64,000 nucleotides of DNA from Lolium rigidum (lineage: Eukaryota > Streptophyta > Magnoliopsida > Poales > Poaceae): the NCBI RefSeq assembly GCF_022539505.1, contig NC_061513.1:346285617-346349616 (forward strand), read 5' to 3'. The translations under genes were made by a program, and so were the position numbers. Positions 44,039 through 59,000 of this stretch are shown here, one piece after another. The notes under the pieces are model-generated. The model searched no databases, had not been told where the DNA came from, and saw only the letters and a program-made list of their open reading frames with translations. Every line of letters starts with the position of its first letter. The stretch's first letter is position 1.

Positions 44039-47000
44039 ATGTCGGCTAGTATAGTGCACAATGACACAATTGTCTTTAATGGCACAAATTATCTTTTGTG
44101 GCAAAATTGCTTGCTTTGTAATCTTCGGACCTTGTGTCCACATATAGAGCAATTTCTAGATGTCGGTTTTTCTCCTCCGATGGATTCTCAAAATCTATCT
44201 TTAGAGGATGAGGAAAACTTACATCTTGAAGCTCAAGTATCTAATGAGCTTTTATTCTCCTTGAGACCTGATTTTCGTAGGTTCTTGATATATATAAAGC
44301 GAAAATCGTCTCATGAGATGTGGATCAAGCTTAAGGAAATGTTTGGTGGATCCACTTCTCAATTGGTCGGTGGTGACTCCGAGGAGCTCTCTTCCCCTTC
44401 ACATCATGAAGAGCTCCAAGTTGCTTCCACCTCCGGTCGTGATGAGTTATGTAATATCCCAGGTAATGGGGTTACAAAAATAGAGGAAACAGATGTGTGC
44501 ATTGCATTCATGCATAGAAAATCTGGGGAATTTTCGCGCTTTAAAGTAAAACGAATCACGATCACTCGAAGTTTCACTTGACCTTGGTGGAATTGAAGTA
44601 GCTCATCAAGTCAAGCGCTATAAACCTCAATGTGACTTTGTTAAAACCTTGTTTTGGGTAAAGATGATTTGATCTAAGGGGTTAGATCAAATGGAATTAA
44701 TATTCAACACAACAACACTTTACTCAATGATCAATTGCTTGATCTTATAAAAGATCATAATATGGAATTCCTTGCCATAACATATGAACATCCATTTAAT
44801 TGGAAATCAAGTAACAATAAATTGGAGAAACTATTCTTCACTTATCTTTTCCATGTCTTAAACAAATCCAAGATCCTACCATGAATCTCATGGTATTCAT
44901 ATTATTTCATTCTTGGAAACATAACAAGGAGATCCACTCTAGAAATATATATCCTTCTCTATTCCATATTATTGTACATCAAACCTAGAGAGGTGAGAGT
45001 TCTATATATAACAATTATTAGAGGAGCAATAACAACCCTTGAGCTAAACCTTGGATGTGCATCCAAGTATTCAAAACATTATCTTCAAGAGAAACCCTAG
45101 GATATTATCCAAGACAATTCCTAGAGAGATAAACCATTTATATTTAACAAGGACATTGATGATCACATCAATCTCTATAGAGCCTAACCTCAGGTTAGAA
45201 TTAAAGCCTTCCCAAATGAGTGAGACCATTCATACCAATCTTAGCTTTACCTATTTACGACTCAAGGACTATCAATGAACTAAAGTATTAGGTTGAAAAC
45301 CATTTTTCCTTGGAGTGGTGAGATAACCTAATATCACATGGAATAAGATGATATCCATGAATTGATAAGGTAAAGAGGAAACTAATTCAATTAAGTTAGA
45401 CAATTGAATATTTAGCTTAGCTACTTAAACAAATATTAGGAGTACACCATATACCCTAGAATAACCAATCCTTTATAAGAGAGAACTCAAACTGTGGTGT
45501 TACACTCAAATTAGTGAGGCAACACTTGGATTTGAGGAAGAGAACTATCTATATAACCAGATGATAATATCAACATTATTTAAGTGGAACCCTAACAGAA
45601 TATCTCGTGCATTCTCCTGGGATATAAACTATAGAGACAACCATATCCATGTCCACCCAAGAAACTATAAGAGAGTTATTATGCTTAGCTGATCAAGACA
45701 ACACTTGATCATGGAAGTGAAAACCATTCCATTAGAAATACTTTAGGAAGCCAAACCTTGATCATTATAAATTGAGTAATGATCATAAACCCTTAGAACT
45801 TGGGGTAATGATGTCCAGAACAAGTTGATCATGTCTAACCATGATCATGCTCTTGAGATATGTGAGGATAAGATAGGTAGATATCATTCACCACATTAAA
45901 TCATAGGGAGATCACTAGTCATCAAAATCAGGCTTATACCCCAACCTTAACTTATGAATCACTTGATGATCATAAGTAGAACTCTAACACATTTATATTC
46001 CTCAATTAAAGGACCCAAGAAAACTTTAGAGTAAAACTCTATACTTTACATGATGAGAAACTATTCATCATTAGAACCAAAGTTAACTATAAAAAGAACC
46101 ATATCTACTTTAGTTACTTTAACAATGGATTAAGGATAACCATAGTGGAATTAAATAAAACCAATTCTCAAGTCCTTAGTAACTAAAGGAGAACATCAAC
46201 TATTAAGCAAGGAACCACCTTATCATGGTTAGGGAAATTAAACCCTAGCACATGCAATATGGTGTCATACCATATCTACAACCTAGAATTAGATCTCAAC
46301 CCTAGTTTGTGTATCACCTGGGTGATCACAACTAAAACCTAAGTCACAATTAAATTCCAGACCCTATGCCATTAGGTGAATATAAGTAGAACCTTATAAT
46401 TGCTCACAAACTAAATCTTAGGCTTCAATTATTGAACCTAGGATTATCCTAGTGCTAAATACTATAATTAAAACCATATTTGTGATCAACCACTTATCCT
46501 TATAATTAAACCAAACCATGAGGAGAGTAGTACTTACTCTAGGTAATTTTAAAAGTGTTGCTAAACCACAATTTTAATACTAAACTTGGAAGGAGTTTAA
46601 GCAGAGTTTCAAATGCAATAGCACATAGTTATGCTCATAAGATAATAGGCAAGTGACACAATTTTCTAATAGGGGTCAAATCCTTAGAGATATTTTGGCA
46701 CATGAACTCATGCCATTAATTCACCCCTTATTGAAATTCATTAATAAGTATTACCTTGAGAATGTTTCTTGCCAAGTAATACCAACAAAACTCTATATAT
46801 CACTAAGTAAGAAAACTATCATATGTAAAACAATTTGACATTCTTCAAGATAATATTCAAATTCATGCCCATATGGATATTTGAATTCAAATACCAATCA
46901 TAATAATTAAACCAATGTTATGGTGCCATATTAAATTTGCAAATACACCACTTAACACCTTGCAGTATCTTGGGCTAAACCTTGAATTGCTCAAATAAGA

Positions 47001-50000
47001 AATACCTGCAAATAAAAAAGCATTCAAAATAGAATTAAAAAACAGAATACAAAAACAGAAAATAAGAAGAAAAAGAGAACAGGGAAAAAACTGGAGAAGA
47101 GCCTTACCTGGTCGAGCAGCCCACCAGCACAGCCCAACTGCTGGCCCAACTGCATCAGCCCAGCACAGCCCATAGTGGCCAGAGTACCCCTTCGTCTAAA
47201 AAAATGAGAGGAGAGGGTCATCCTCATCCTCTCCAGTACGCATGCCGGCCAGCTCGACACCGTGCCTCCCTTCTCTTCGTCGCTGGCATCCTCTCCTTCA
47301 CCGGTAGTGTGACGAGGCGCGCCCTGGCACCATATAAAGGCCTGCGACGAACCCTAGTTCCCGGTTTCTTCCTCCTTGCTCCATTTCTCCCCTCTTGCCG
47401 AAACCCTGCCGCACCACTCCACCTTACCGTCGGCGAACGAAGCCACCTCGAGCCAAACAAAGCATGCCACCGTGACCGCCGTCGTCGACAAGCCCAGTAC
47501 ACGGGAGGAATTGAGCTGGGGCACCCGAAATTGACGCCGGCGAGATCATCTTCTCCGACACCGGCAGATGCGAATTCCGGCGAACCAAGCCTCCCTGAGC
47601 TTCACCGAGCTCACCAACAGCCTCAGGTCAATCTTGCACATCTCTGGAGCCCATTATTTTGAGTTATTGACCCGCAGAGCTAGCAGTAGCTTGATGGCCG
47701 GAGTGCGCCGCCGCGGTACCTCACCGCCAGGCATGCTCCGGTGACCTATTTGGAGCGGCGCTACCACCACGGTGTTTGCCTCGTCATCCTCTTTCTAACA
47801 CCCCTACGCACGACCCCGCGGGAAACCGGCAACGCCGGCGATCATCGGCGACCGCACGCCGGTCACAGTGAGCCACATACCGTCTATGATTTTGACTTGG
47901 TCCACGCGTGCGTGGCATCTGACGTGGACCCCTGGCCCACAGGTCAGTGCCTCAGTGGGTAGAAAGCCGGGTACGTTTAGCATTCCGTTTGTTTAAATTA
48001 AATTACAGAAAATTGCTGCAACTTCAAATAATTCTAGAAAATTCATTATAATTCAGAAAAATCAAATTAGATATCAAAATAATCCTAAAAAGAAAATCTA
48101 TCCAATAAAAATATAATATGAATTTTTTATTTATAATAAAAATTTAATTGTTTAACCATTATTAATTAAGCCTTTTCTTTTATACCTAATTAAATTAAAA
48201 TTCAATAAATAGGAAAACCTTCTAAAATAAATAAAAACCAGTAAGAAAATAAAGAAAACATTAAGGCTAATTTTCTTTATTTATTATTTGTTAAATCTTT
48301 ATTAGAGAGATTTAAACCCTAATTAATAATTACCTTAATTATTAAATTCAATAAAAATAATAAAATGTCAAATCCAGTATTATTTTTATTCCAAACTCAT
48401 TAATAACTTCAACTTGATAATGAAGTTATTAATCCAAGAATTATAGGGTAATTAGAAAACCCTAGTTCCATGTGGTAGAAAAACGAGAATTCATCATTTC
48501 ATGTGTAATCCTAAACCCTAGGTTCATTTTGAACCCTAGCTTTATTATTACATGAGAACCCTAATTTGCCTCCAACCTAAACCCTAGGTTGGAACTTATG
48601 ATCATAATACTTACTTTGTAATCAGGGATACATAGTAGCAACTAAATACTTGCCTTACCACATAAAATGTAGAAGACCTAACACTAATACATAGATATCC
48701 CATGTGTTCATCAGACCTAAATAATCAAGTAGGGTTAATCAAGTGAAAACCCTAGATCCTATTACCAAAGCAATCATCATTACTTATCCCTATTTAGCAT
48801 CACACCATTGTGATGAACCCTAATAGCAACCATACCTACTATTTTGTATTACAGAACCTTATTCCACTAAACCCTACTAGTGTTGGATACTTATCCACCA
48901 TCCTACTTAGGAGCCAATTATTCCTTACTTAATAGAACCAATAGTACAACCCAAACCACCTCAACCCTAATTGCTATACTTCTTATTACTTCAGAAGTAA
49001 TATTCCTTTGAAGAACATAAGGAATCATCAATCCTACCTAACAGAACCTATAGCCAATAACCAGCTATCACCAGCAAGATATACCAACCATGATAGCAAC
49101 CATGAATAATTAATTGCTTAAGTTGCTTATGCTTAAGTAAAACCAATCAAGCCTAGTTGCTAATGGATCCAACTATGTTGTGATCCATCTACCACTTACT
49201 CCAGAAACCAATTAAAATCATAGTAAACCATAGAACTCCACAGCCCTAATTATCATACTTGTTCTTTATTAAAGAACATGTTCTTCAAAAGTTATACTTT
49301 TGAAGTATATGATAATTAATCATTAACCATGCCATATAGTACTAAAACCAACCACTATTAATTCATTACATGTTAGGATTACACCAAATCTTATTGTTGT
49401 GTGCTATTAATGCTATTGTTATGACATATTGCGACACTGTTTATGATACCATGTAACCACACCTGAATAAGAACCTTGTATGAGAATCATTCTAAAAGTG
49501 CAACACACCCTGAACCAATCATTACCACTCACTAATTCTAAATCATCGGGGTTAGGACACGTTTAGAACGATTGCATCTCATACTTATGCATTATTGCAT
49601 CCTTGCCAATCTTTTAAACATTGTCCTTACCGGACGATGATGCTATTTCAGAATTTGGAGTTATTGCGTATCGAAGACCTTGCCTGCATAATCTTGCAGT
49701 CAAGAAAGGCAAGTTCATCGCTTGCTCATGTCATTTGAGTATCTTTATCAAATTACTTGCAAAGTACTATGATTATCACTACTGCATAAAAACCAAAACC
49801 ACTACTTTCATAACTATGAATATGACTATGTGGTGGGCAATGGAACCATGGATTGTGTTGATATGGTGGAGGTTCCATTGCACGAGTTTATATCCATCTA
49901 GGATTAAACAACAAATGTCACCAGTGATTCTTGTGCCGTAATACCCGTGTTAACCATAAGATCCGGAGTGGGACGGAGTAGTCAAAAGTGTTTCCACCTC

Positions 50001-53000
50001 TCGTTCATCAACGGATGCGCTTTACCGTAGTACACTTGTAATCCAAGGGGGCAAGCTGGTGATGCTGGGGAGTCCTAAGACCCCACGGCATAGTCCGTAG
50101 TACACTTGTCGCCCGAAGGAGCAAGATGGTGAGGCTGGGGAGTCCTAAGTCCCCACGGTATTGCGGTCTATGATGGGTTGCAGCCACCGGCGTAGGAGTG
50201 TATGGTAGAGCCCATCACTGTTGTCAAGGTCGGGGTCCACCTTGAAATCTACAGGAATAATGGGACCGACGTGGACCCAGGGTCGGCTCATGCAACAAAG
50301 GGTGGGTGTTCGAGGTAGCGGAGGAACATGATTGGCTAGACCTTATACCGGGCCTCACACCATACGAAGTGTGGACGGGTTGCGCGCCCGGTTGGCACCA
50401 AGGTTAAGATCTCTTATGGGTAAAGCAACACACCTCTGCGAGTGTAAAGAACCGTGACCTGTCACTCCCTGTTCCGGGATATGGAACTGCGAACGCTGTC
50501 GGAAAGGAGCTCCATGAAGTTCTAGTAAACCGGTGAAGGCTGATGGACATAGTTCTTCCGAATAAAAGCAACCTTTTGAAGAAATGGTTATGAAAACTTG
50601 CATTGGTATTAGACTTTACGGTCTAATGCCGTAGCTAGTGCATTAAACACCTCTTTCCTATAATGAACTTGTTGAGTACGCTCGTACTCATCCCACTCTT
50701 AAATCCCCTGCTTAGATATGGAGGCATCGAAGGAGGATCTACGAGTGCAACTCGAAGGCCGAGGAGTCAACAGCTACTTCACGAGACAGGACCCAGTCAG
50801 CGGAGTCAGATACGTCATCCAACAAGGAGAAAACCTAGATTATCAGTAGAAAGGAACTAGCTTCCTCAACCTAGCTCCTACTTAGCTAGAATCTATTCTT
50901 AGCCTCTGTAGCTAGTCAAATACTCTACAAATAGAGTTCGTGATAGAATTAGACTACGAGTCGTTCTTCTGGAGTTTATTTGCAGATTTACCTCATTGTA
51001 AAGTAGGAGGCTATGCTGATCTTATGTAAGAGAGTCAATGTTGTAATTCTATAGACATGCCTTGGACCCGCATATGTTTCTGTTGTACCACTCTGAGCGA
51101 TATAATACTAGTGGAACGGTGTTTCATTGGTGTTGTATCAGACTTGCATACTACACCATGCAGTGGTATGCCGGGTCACCACAGTTGGTATCAGAGCAAA
51201 TGCTTTGACCTTAGGATTAAAACCCTTTAAATGAGACCTATAGGATTGGTAGTGTCTATAGGAAGTTGTCTTAGTTAAACCAAATAGTTCTTATGACTTG
51301 AGATGGATATTCACTTGAGAATAATCCTGACACACTTGAGTCACACCTTCTTACCTATATTTCCTAAGGGAAATTAGTTAGTTAATCTTAAACATGTAGC
51401 ACATCAATAAGTTCTTAAAACAATATATGAGTAGATCACAGTTGGTATACAACACATGATAGTCCAAAGAGAGGATACAACCATACGGAAAATATCCTAT
51501 TGGAAGATGTGTACCAACACATGTTATGGTCAAGTAAGAGATATCCAGGCCTGTACTATAAGTAATATCAAGTGATAAAGATAATTAAGATATCCTAATA
51601 GAAGATATAGACCCAGATAAGTCATGAGTAAGTAAAACTATCTAGACATGTGAAACAATTGATAGTAGGTGATAACTATGAGTCATATGAGGTAGGATAG
51701 ACCATGATGAGTCAATCATGGGAGATAAGGATATGAATAAAATATGATTACTTACATGGTAGAGTTGTTAATCATATATGATTCACCTGAGAATCATTAT
51801 GTGATGGAATAGAACATTATAAGTATTTTGGAGGAGTACAATAAGAAGCCAAGTGCTAAACAATAGTGCAAGAATTATGTTCCAAAAACCATGGGAACTG
51901 TGTCAAGAACATTAGGTCCATAGCCTTACGATACAATAACTTGGAAGTATAGGAGGTATATTCCAATAGTTATGTGTCTAGAATAGTGATGTTAGAACCA
52001 GACATATCATTGAAGTAGTCCTCAACAAAATGGAAGCTAAGTTAGTACTTCCAAAGAAAATTAGGTTAACCACAACTATCCTAGACCACTTTGTTTCAAG
52101 TTTATCTCATTGCAAATGTGCAATTAAGGTAAAGGTTGAGACAAATAGTAGAATTCCCTATATTCGTGCTAAGTATCACGATATAAACCTATATTATGTG
52201 GTGTTCTATACTACACATCAGAGCCCGATGTTTAGAGATGTCTTACTCAACAATCATATTCGGGCTTATGATGATGTGTATTATAAGCACAAAGCTGAAT
52301 CTTCTTGGATTTTATTGGATTTTCATTGTTTGACTAGATCCATACATGAAGTTTGACTTTGGTATGCAAATGCATGTTGCTATATCAAGTTCTTACTTGA
52401 TGCTATAGATCTAGAGGGTAATGGTATCCGTGTGAGGAAGTGACGAATTCTGTATATTTTGAAGTCAAGATGAAGGTTCATAACACAAAGGAAGTAAAGT
52501 TGTGGGAAGTAACCACAATACTCTGAAGGAAGTACAATCAGAAACTCATGCTTACCTCAACAGAGGAGTACTTTAGTACAAAAGAAGCATGAAGGTGAGA
52601 ATATGATGATTATGGTGAAGCTCAAGCAGATCCCTAGTCATCATAGAAGAGGGAATGCATGGGAAATCACTTAGAATACTATAATCATAGTGTCAACTAG
52701 TGGTTTTCTTGCAAAATAAACCCTGAATGAAAGAAGGTGATATATGAAATCATAGCAGACATAAGAAGACCATAGTTGATATCAGAAGACCACAATTGGT
52801 ATAATATCAATACTGCGAGATAAAGTAGAAGATGTCTCGTCCAGTTGATCAGAACCTCTAAGAGAATCCATTTTTAGATATCAAATAGCCAAAGTTGGTA
52901 TAACAACCACAGCTGGTATCAGTTGGTATTACAAATAGTCCACGATTTAATTATTTGTACCAAGAAGTTGTGAACAAATAAAAATTTTGTTAGCCAAATA

Positions 53001-56000
53001 ACAATGACCTATAATCATTTAGTCGAAGGATTCACCTTGGATATCCACAATTGAGTGGATACACCACAAACATTCTTCGCGAGACCTTAGAAGAAGTATA
53101 AACCACAAGCTAGACCCAGACCAATATTCTAACCATAAGTCCAATGGTTGGAAGAATAGGAGTTGAAGACCATAAGAAAACTCTAAGGGGTAGAGTAAAG
53201 ATTGAGTTGGATGTACAATTACTCAATACTTTAAGCCAGATCGAAGCAGAAGGTCTGCTCTGAGAGGAAGTTCGATCTTATTTTCATAAGATTAACGAAC
53301 ACTACTTTCAGAAGGATGTCAGACCAGAAGCCGAGATTTATACCCCGATGAAGTAAGAAGTGGACTATAACTTGAGAAAGTGAGTAATATTTACTCAGAA
53401 ATACGGAAAACTCAAGTAAGATAATCATAAAGAAGTTTGACGAAGAAAATACCGTAGACCAAATACAGCTCAAGAAGGCCAAAGACCAAAGGAGATTGAC
53501 CATACCAAAACTAAAGTCTAATTGAAAGATTCCTTTCATGGAACCTAAAAGAACTAAAATAGTTAGAGGTATCAATTATAAACCATGATTAGAGGGACTA
53601 AATGAGTCTAATACATTCTTAGAGGAATGAACCATCATGATCATTTCCATGTTAAGTACCTTACTTTGTACCATTATTGCAGTTTTGGTAGTAAGGGAAA
53701 ACAAAGACCTATTTACCAATTAGGAGTATGTTAGCAAACTAGTCTTCAGTTAAGACTAGCAGCATCAGAAGAAGTCTTAACCATTGAATCTTCAATGAGA
53801 AAGGAAACAAGCTTATTGAGTTGGACGAAATCAATGAATCAAAGTAAGAACCATGGTTCAGAGACAAACCCTAATGGATTCCAGGAAGAATCTGGACAAG
53901 GGATATATTCAATTATATCCAGTGAGATCACCACGGAGTTCGAGAAAAGTCGTAGTCTGCACAAGACATATCCACATTCCGAAACGTGAGAGATATCAAA
54001 CTTCGAGGACGAAGTTTAGTTTAAGGGGTAGAGACTGTAATATCCCAGGTAATGGGGTTACAAAAATAGAGGAAACAGATGTGTGCATTGCATTCATGCA
54101 TAGAAAATCTGGGGAATTTTCGCGCTTTAAAGTAAAAGCAGTCACGATCATCGAAGTTTCACTTGACTTTGGTGGAATTGAAGTAGCTCATCAAGTCAAG
54201 CGCTATAAACCTCAATGTGACTTTGTTAAAACCTTGTTTTGGGTAAAGATGATTTGATCTAAGGGGTTAGATCAAATGGAATTAATATTCAACACAACAA
54301 CACTTTACTCAATGATCAATTGCTTGATCTTATAAAAGATCATAATATGGAATTCCTTGCCATAACATATGAACATCCATTTAATTGGAAATCAAGTAAC
54401 AATAAATTGGAGAAACTATTCTTCACTTATCTTTTCCATGTCTTAAACAAATCCAAGATCCTACCATGAATCTCATGGTATTCATATTATTTCATTCTTG
54501 GAAACATAACAAGGAGATCCACTCTAGAAATATATATCCTTCTCTATTCCATATTATTGTACATCAAACCTAGAGAGGTGAGAGTTCTATATATAACAAT
54601 TATTAGAGGAGCAATAACAACCCTTGAGCTAAACCTTGGATGTGCATCCAAGTATTCAAAACATTATCTTCAAGAGAAACCCTAGGATATTATCCAAGAC
54701 AATTCCTAGAGAGATAAACCATTTATATTTAACAAGGACATTGATGATCACATCAATCTCTATAGAGCCTAACCTCAGGTTAGAATTAAAGCCTTCCCAA
54801 ATGAGTGAGACCATTCATACCAATCTTAGCTTTACCTATTTACGACTCAAGGACTATCAATGAACTAAAGTATTAGGTTGAAAACCATTTTTCCTTGGAG
54901 TGGTGAGATAACCTAATATCACATGGAATAAGATGATATCCATGAATTGATAAGGTAAAGAGGAAACTAATTCAATTAAGTTAGACAATTGAATATTTAG
55001 CTTAGCTACTTAAACAAATATTAGGAGTACACCATATACCCTAGAATAACCAATCCTTTATAAGAGAGAACTCAAACTGTGGTGTTACACTCAAATTAGT
55101 GAGGCAACACTTGGATTTGAGGAAGAGAACTATCTATATAACCAGATGATAATATCAACATTATTTAAGTGGAACCCTAACAGAATATCTCAGGCATTCT
55201 CCTGGGATATAAACTATAGAGACAACCATATCCATGTCCACCCAAGAAACTATAAGAGAGTTATTATGCTTAGCTGATCAAGACAACACTTGATCATGGA
55301 AGTGAAAACCATTCCATTAGAAATACTTTAGGAAGCCAAACCTTGATCATTATAAATTGAGTAATGATCATAAACCCTTAGAACTTGGGGTAATGATGTC
55401 CAGAACAAGTTGATCATGTCTAACCATGATCATGCTCTTGAGATATGTGAGGATAAGATAGGTAGATATCATTCACCACATTAAATCATAGGGAGATCAC
55501 TAGTCATCAAAATCAGGCTTATACCCCAACCTTAACTTATGAATCACTTGATGATCATAAGTAGAACTCTAGCACATTTATATTCCTCAATTAAAGGACC
55601 CAAGAAAACTTTAGAGTAAAACTCTATACTTTACATGATGAGAAACTATTCATCATTAGAACCAAAGTTAACTATAAAAAGAACCATATCTACTTTAGTT
55701 ACTTTAACAATGGATTAAGGATAACCATAGTGGAATTAAATAAAACCAATTCTCAAGTCCTTAGTAACTAAAGGAGAACATCAACTATTAAGCAAGGAAC
55801 CACCTTATCATGGTTAGGGGAAATTAAACCCTAGCACATGCAATATGGTGTCATACCATATCTACAACCTAGAATTAGATCTCAACCCTAGTTTGTGTAT
55901 CACCTGGGTGATCACAACTAAAACCTAAGTCACAATTAAATTCCAGACCCTATGCCATTAGGTGAATATAAGTAGAACCTTATAATTGCTCACAAACTAA

Positions 56001-59000
56001 ATCTTAGGCTTCAATTATTGAACCTAGGATTATCCTAGTGCTAAATACTATAATTAAAACCATATTTGTGATCAACCACTTATCCTTATAATTAAACCAA
56101 ACCATGAGGAGAGTAGTACTTACTCTAGGTAATTTTAAAAGTGTTGCTAAACCACAATTTTAATACTAAACTTGGAAGGAGTTTAAGCAGAGTTTCAAAT
56201 GCAATAGCACATAGTTATGCTCATAAGATAATAGGCAAGTGACACAATTTTCTAATAGGGGTCAAATCCTTAGAGATATTTTGGCACATGAACTCATGCC
56301 ATTAATTCACCCCTTATTGAAATTCATTAATAAGTATTACCTTGAGAATGTTTCTTGCCAAGTAATACCAACAAAACTCTATATATCACTAAGTAAGAAA
56401 ACTATCATATGTAAAACAATTTGACATTCTTCAAGATAATATTCAAATTCATGCCCATATGGATATTTGAATTCAAATACCAATCATAATAATTAAACCA
56501 ATGTTATGGTGCCATATTAAATTTGCAAATACACCACTTAACACCTTGCAGTATCTTGGGCTAAACCTTGAATTGCTCAAATAAGAAATACCTGCAAATA
56601 GAAAAGCATTCAAAATAGAATTAAAAAACAGAATACAAAAACAGAAAATAAGAAGAAAAAGAGAACAGGGAAAAAACTGGAGAAGAGCCTTACCTGGTCG
56701 AGCAGCCCACCAGCACAGCCCAACTGCTGGCCCAACTGCATCAGCTCAGCACAGCCCATAGTGGCCAGAGTACCCCTTCGTCTAAAAAAATGAGAGGAGA
56801 GGGTCATCCTCATCCTCTCCAGTACGCATGCCGGCCAGCTCAACGCCGTGCCTCCCTTCTCTTCGTCGCTGGCATCCTCTCCTTCACCGGTAGTGTGACG
56901 AGGCGCGCCCTGGCGCCATATAAAGGCCTGCGACGAACCCTAGTTCCCGGTTTCTTCCTCCTTGCTCCATTTCTCCCCTCTTGCCGAAACCCTGCCGCAC
57001 CACTCCACCTTACCGTCGGCGAACGAAGCAACCCCGAGCCAAACAAAGCATGCCACCGTGACCGCCGTCGTCGACAAGCCCAGTACACGGGAGGAATTGA
57101 GCTGGGGCACCCGAAATTGACGCCGGCGAGATCATCTTCTCCGACACCGGCAGATGCGAATTCCGGCGAACCAAGCCTCCCCGAGCTTCACCGAGCTCAC
57201 CAACAACCTCGAGTCAATCTTGCACATCTCTCGGAGCCCATTATTTTGAGTTATTGACCCGCGAGCTAGCGTAGCTTGATGGCCGGAGTGCGCCGCCGCG
57301 GTACCTCACCGCCGGGCATGCTCCGGTGACCTATTTGGAGCGGCGCTACCACCACGGTGTTTGCCTCGTCATCCTCTTTCTAACACCCCTACGCACGACC
57401 CCGCGGGAAACCGGCAACGCCGGCGATCATCGGCGACCGCACGCCGGTCACAGTGAGACACATACCGTCTATGATTTTGACTTGGTCCACGCGTGCGTGG
57501 CATCTGACGTGGACCCCTAGCCCACAGGTCAGTGCCTCAGTGGGTAGAAAGCCGGGTACGTTTAGCATTCCGTTTGTTTAAATTAAATTACAGAAAATTG
57601 CTGCAACTTCAAATAATTCTAGAAAATTCATTATAATTCAGAAAAAATCAAATTAGATATCAAAATAATCCTAAAAAGAAAATCTATCCAATAAAAATAT
57701 AATATGAATTTTTTATTTATAATAAAAATTTAATTGTTTAACCATTATTAATTAAGCCTTTTCTTTTATACCTAATTAAATTAAAATTCAATAAATAGGA
57801 AAACCTTCTAAAATAAATAAAAACCAGTAAGAAAATAAAGAAAACATTAAGGCTAATTTTCTTTATTTATTATTTGTTAAATCTTTATTAGAGAGATTTA
57901 AACCCTAATTAATAATTACCTTAATTATTAAATTCAATAAAAATAATAAAATGTCAAATCCAGTATTATTTTTATTCCAAACTCATTAATAACTTCAACT
58001 TGATAATGAAGTTATTAATCCAAGAATTATAGGGTAATTAGAAAACCCTAGTTCCATGTGGTAGAAAAACAGGAATTCATCATTTCATGTGTAATCCTAA
58101 ACCCTAGGTTCATTTAGAACCCTAGCTTTATTATTACATGAGAACCCTAATTTGCCTCCAACCTAAACCCTAGGTTGGAACTTATGATCATAATACTTAC
58201 TTTGTAATCAGGGATACATAGTAGCAACTAAATACTTGCCTTACCACATAAAATGTAGAAGACCTAACACTAATACATAGATATCCCATGTGTTCATCGA
58301 ACCTAAATAATCAAGTAGGGTTAATCAAGTGAAAACCCTAGATCCTATTACCAAAGCAATCATCATTACTTATCCATATTTAGCATCACACCATTGTGAT
58401 GAACCCTAATAGCAACCATACCTACTATTTTGTATTATAGAACCTTATTCCACTAAACCCTACTAGTGTTGGATACTTATCCACCATCCTACTTAGGAGC
58501 CAATTATTCCTTACTTAATAGAACCAATAGTACAACCCAAACCACCTCAACCCTAATTGCTATACTTCTTATTACTTCAGAAGTAATATTCCTTTGAAGA
58601 ACATAAGGAATCATCAATCCTACCTAACAGAACCTATAGCCAATAACCAGCTATCACCAGCAAGATATACCAACCATGATAGCAACCATGAATAATTAAT
58701 TGCTTAAGTTGCTTATGCTTAAGTAAAACCAATCAAGCCTAGTTTCTAATGGATCCAACTATGTTGTGATCCATCTACCACTTACTCCAGAAACCAATTA
58801 AAATCATAGTAAACCATAGAACTCCACAGCCCTAATTATCATACTTGTTCTTTATTAAAGAACATGTTCTTCAAAAGTTATACTTTTGAAGTATATGATA
58901 ATTAATCATTAACCATGCCATATAGTACTAAAACCAACCACTATTAATTCATTACATGTTAGGATTACACCAAATCTTATTGTTGTGTGCTATTAATGCT

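Noticed and set aside
47204..47662. 152-codon ORF present in both LARD LTRs (also 56790-57257)
   Set aside because: Duplicated because it is in the LTR. It starts upstream of the TATA box, has no domain, and the two copies differ at their ends.
43984..51197. tRNA-Met-like sequence
   Set aside because: Only the 12 bases complementary to the tRNA 3' end are present, in the primer-site position; no tRNA fold follows.
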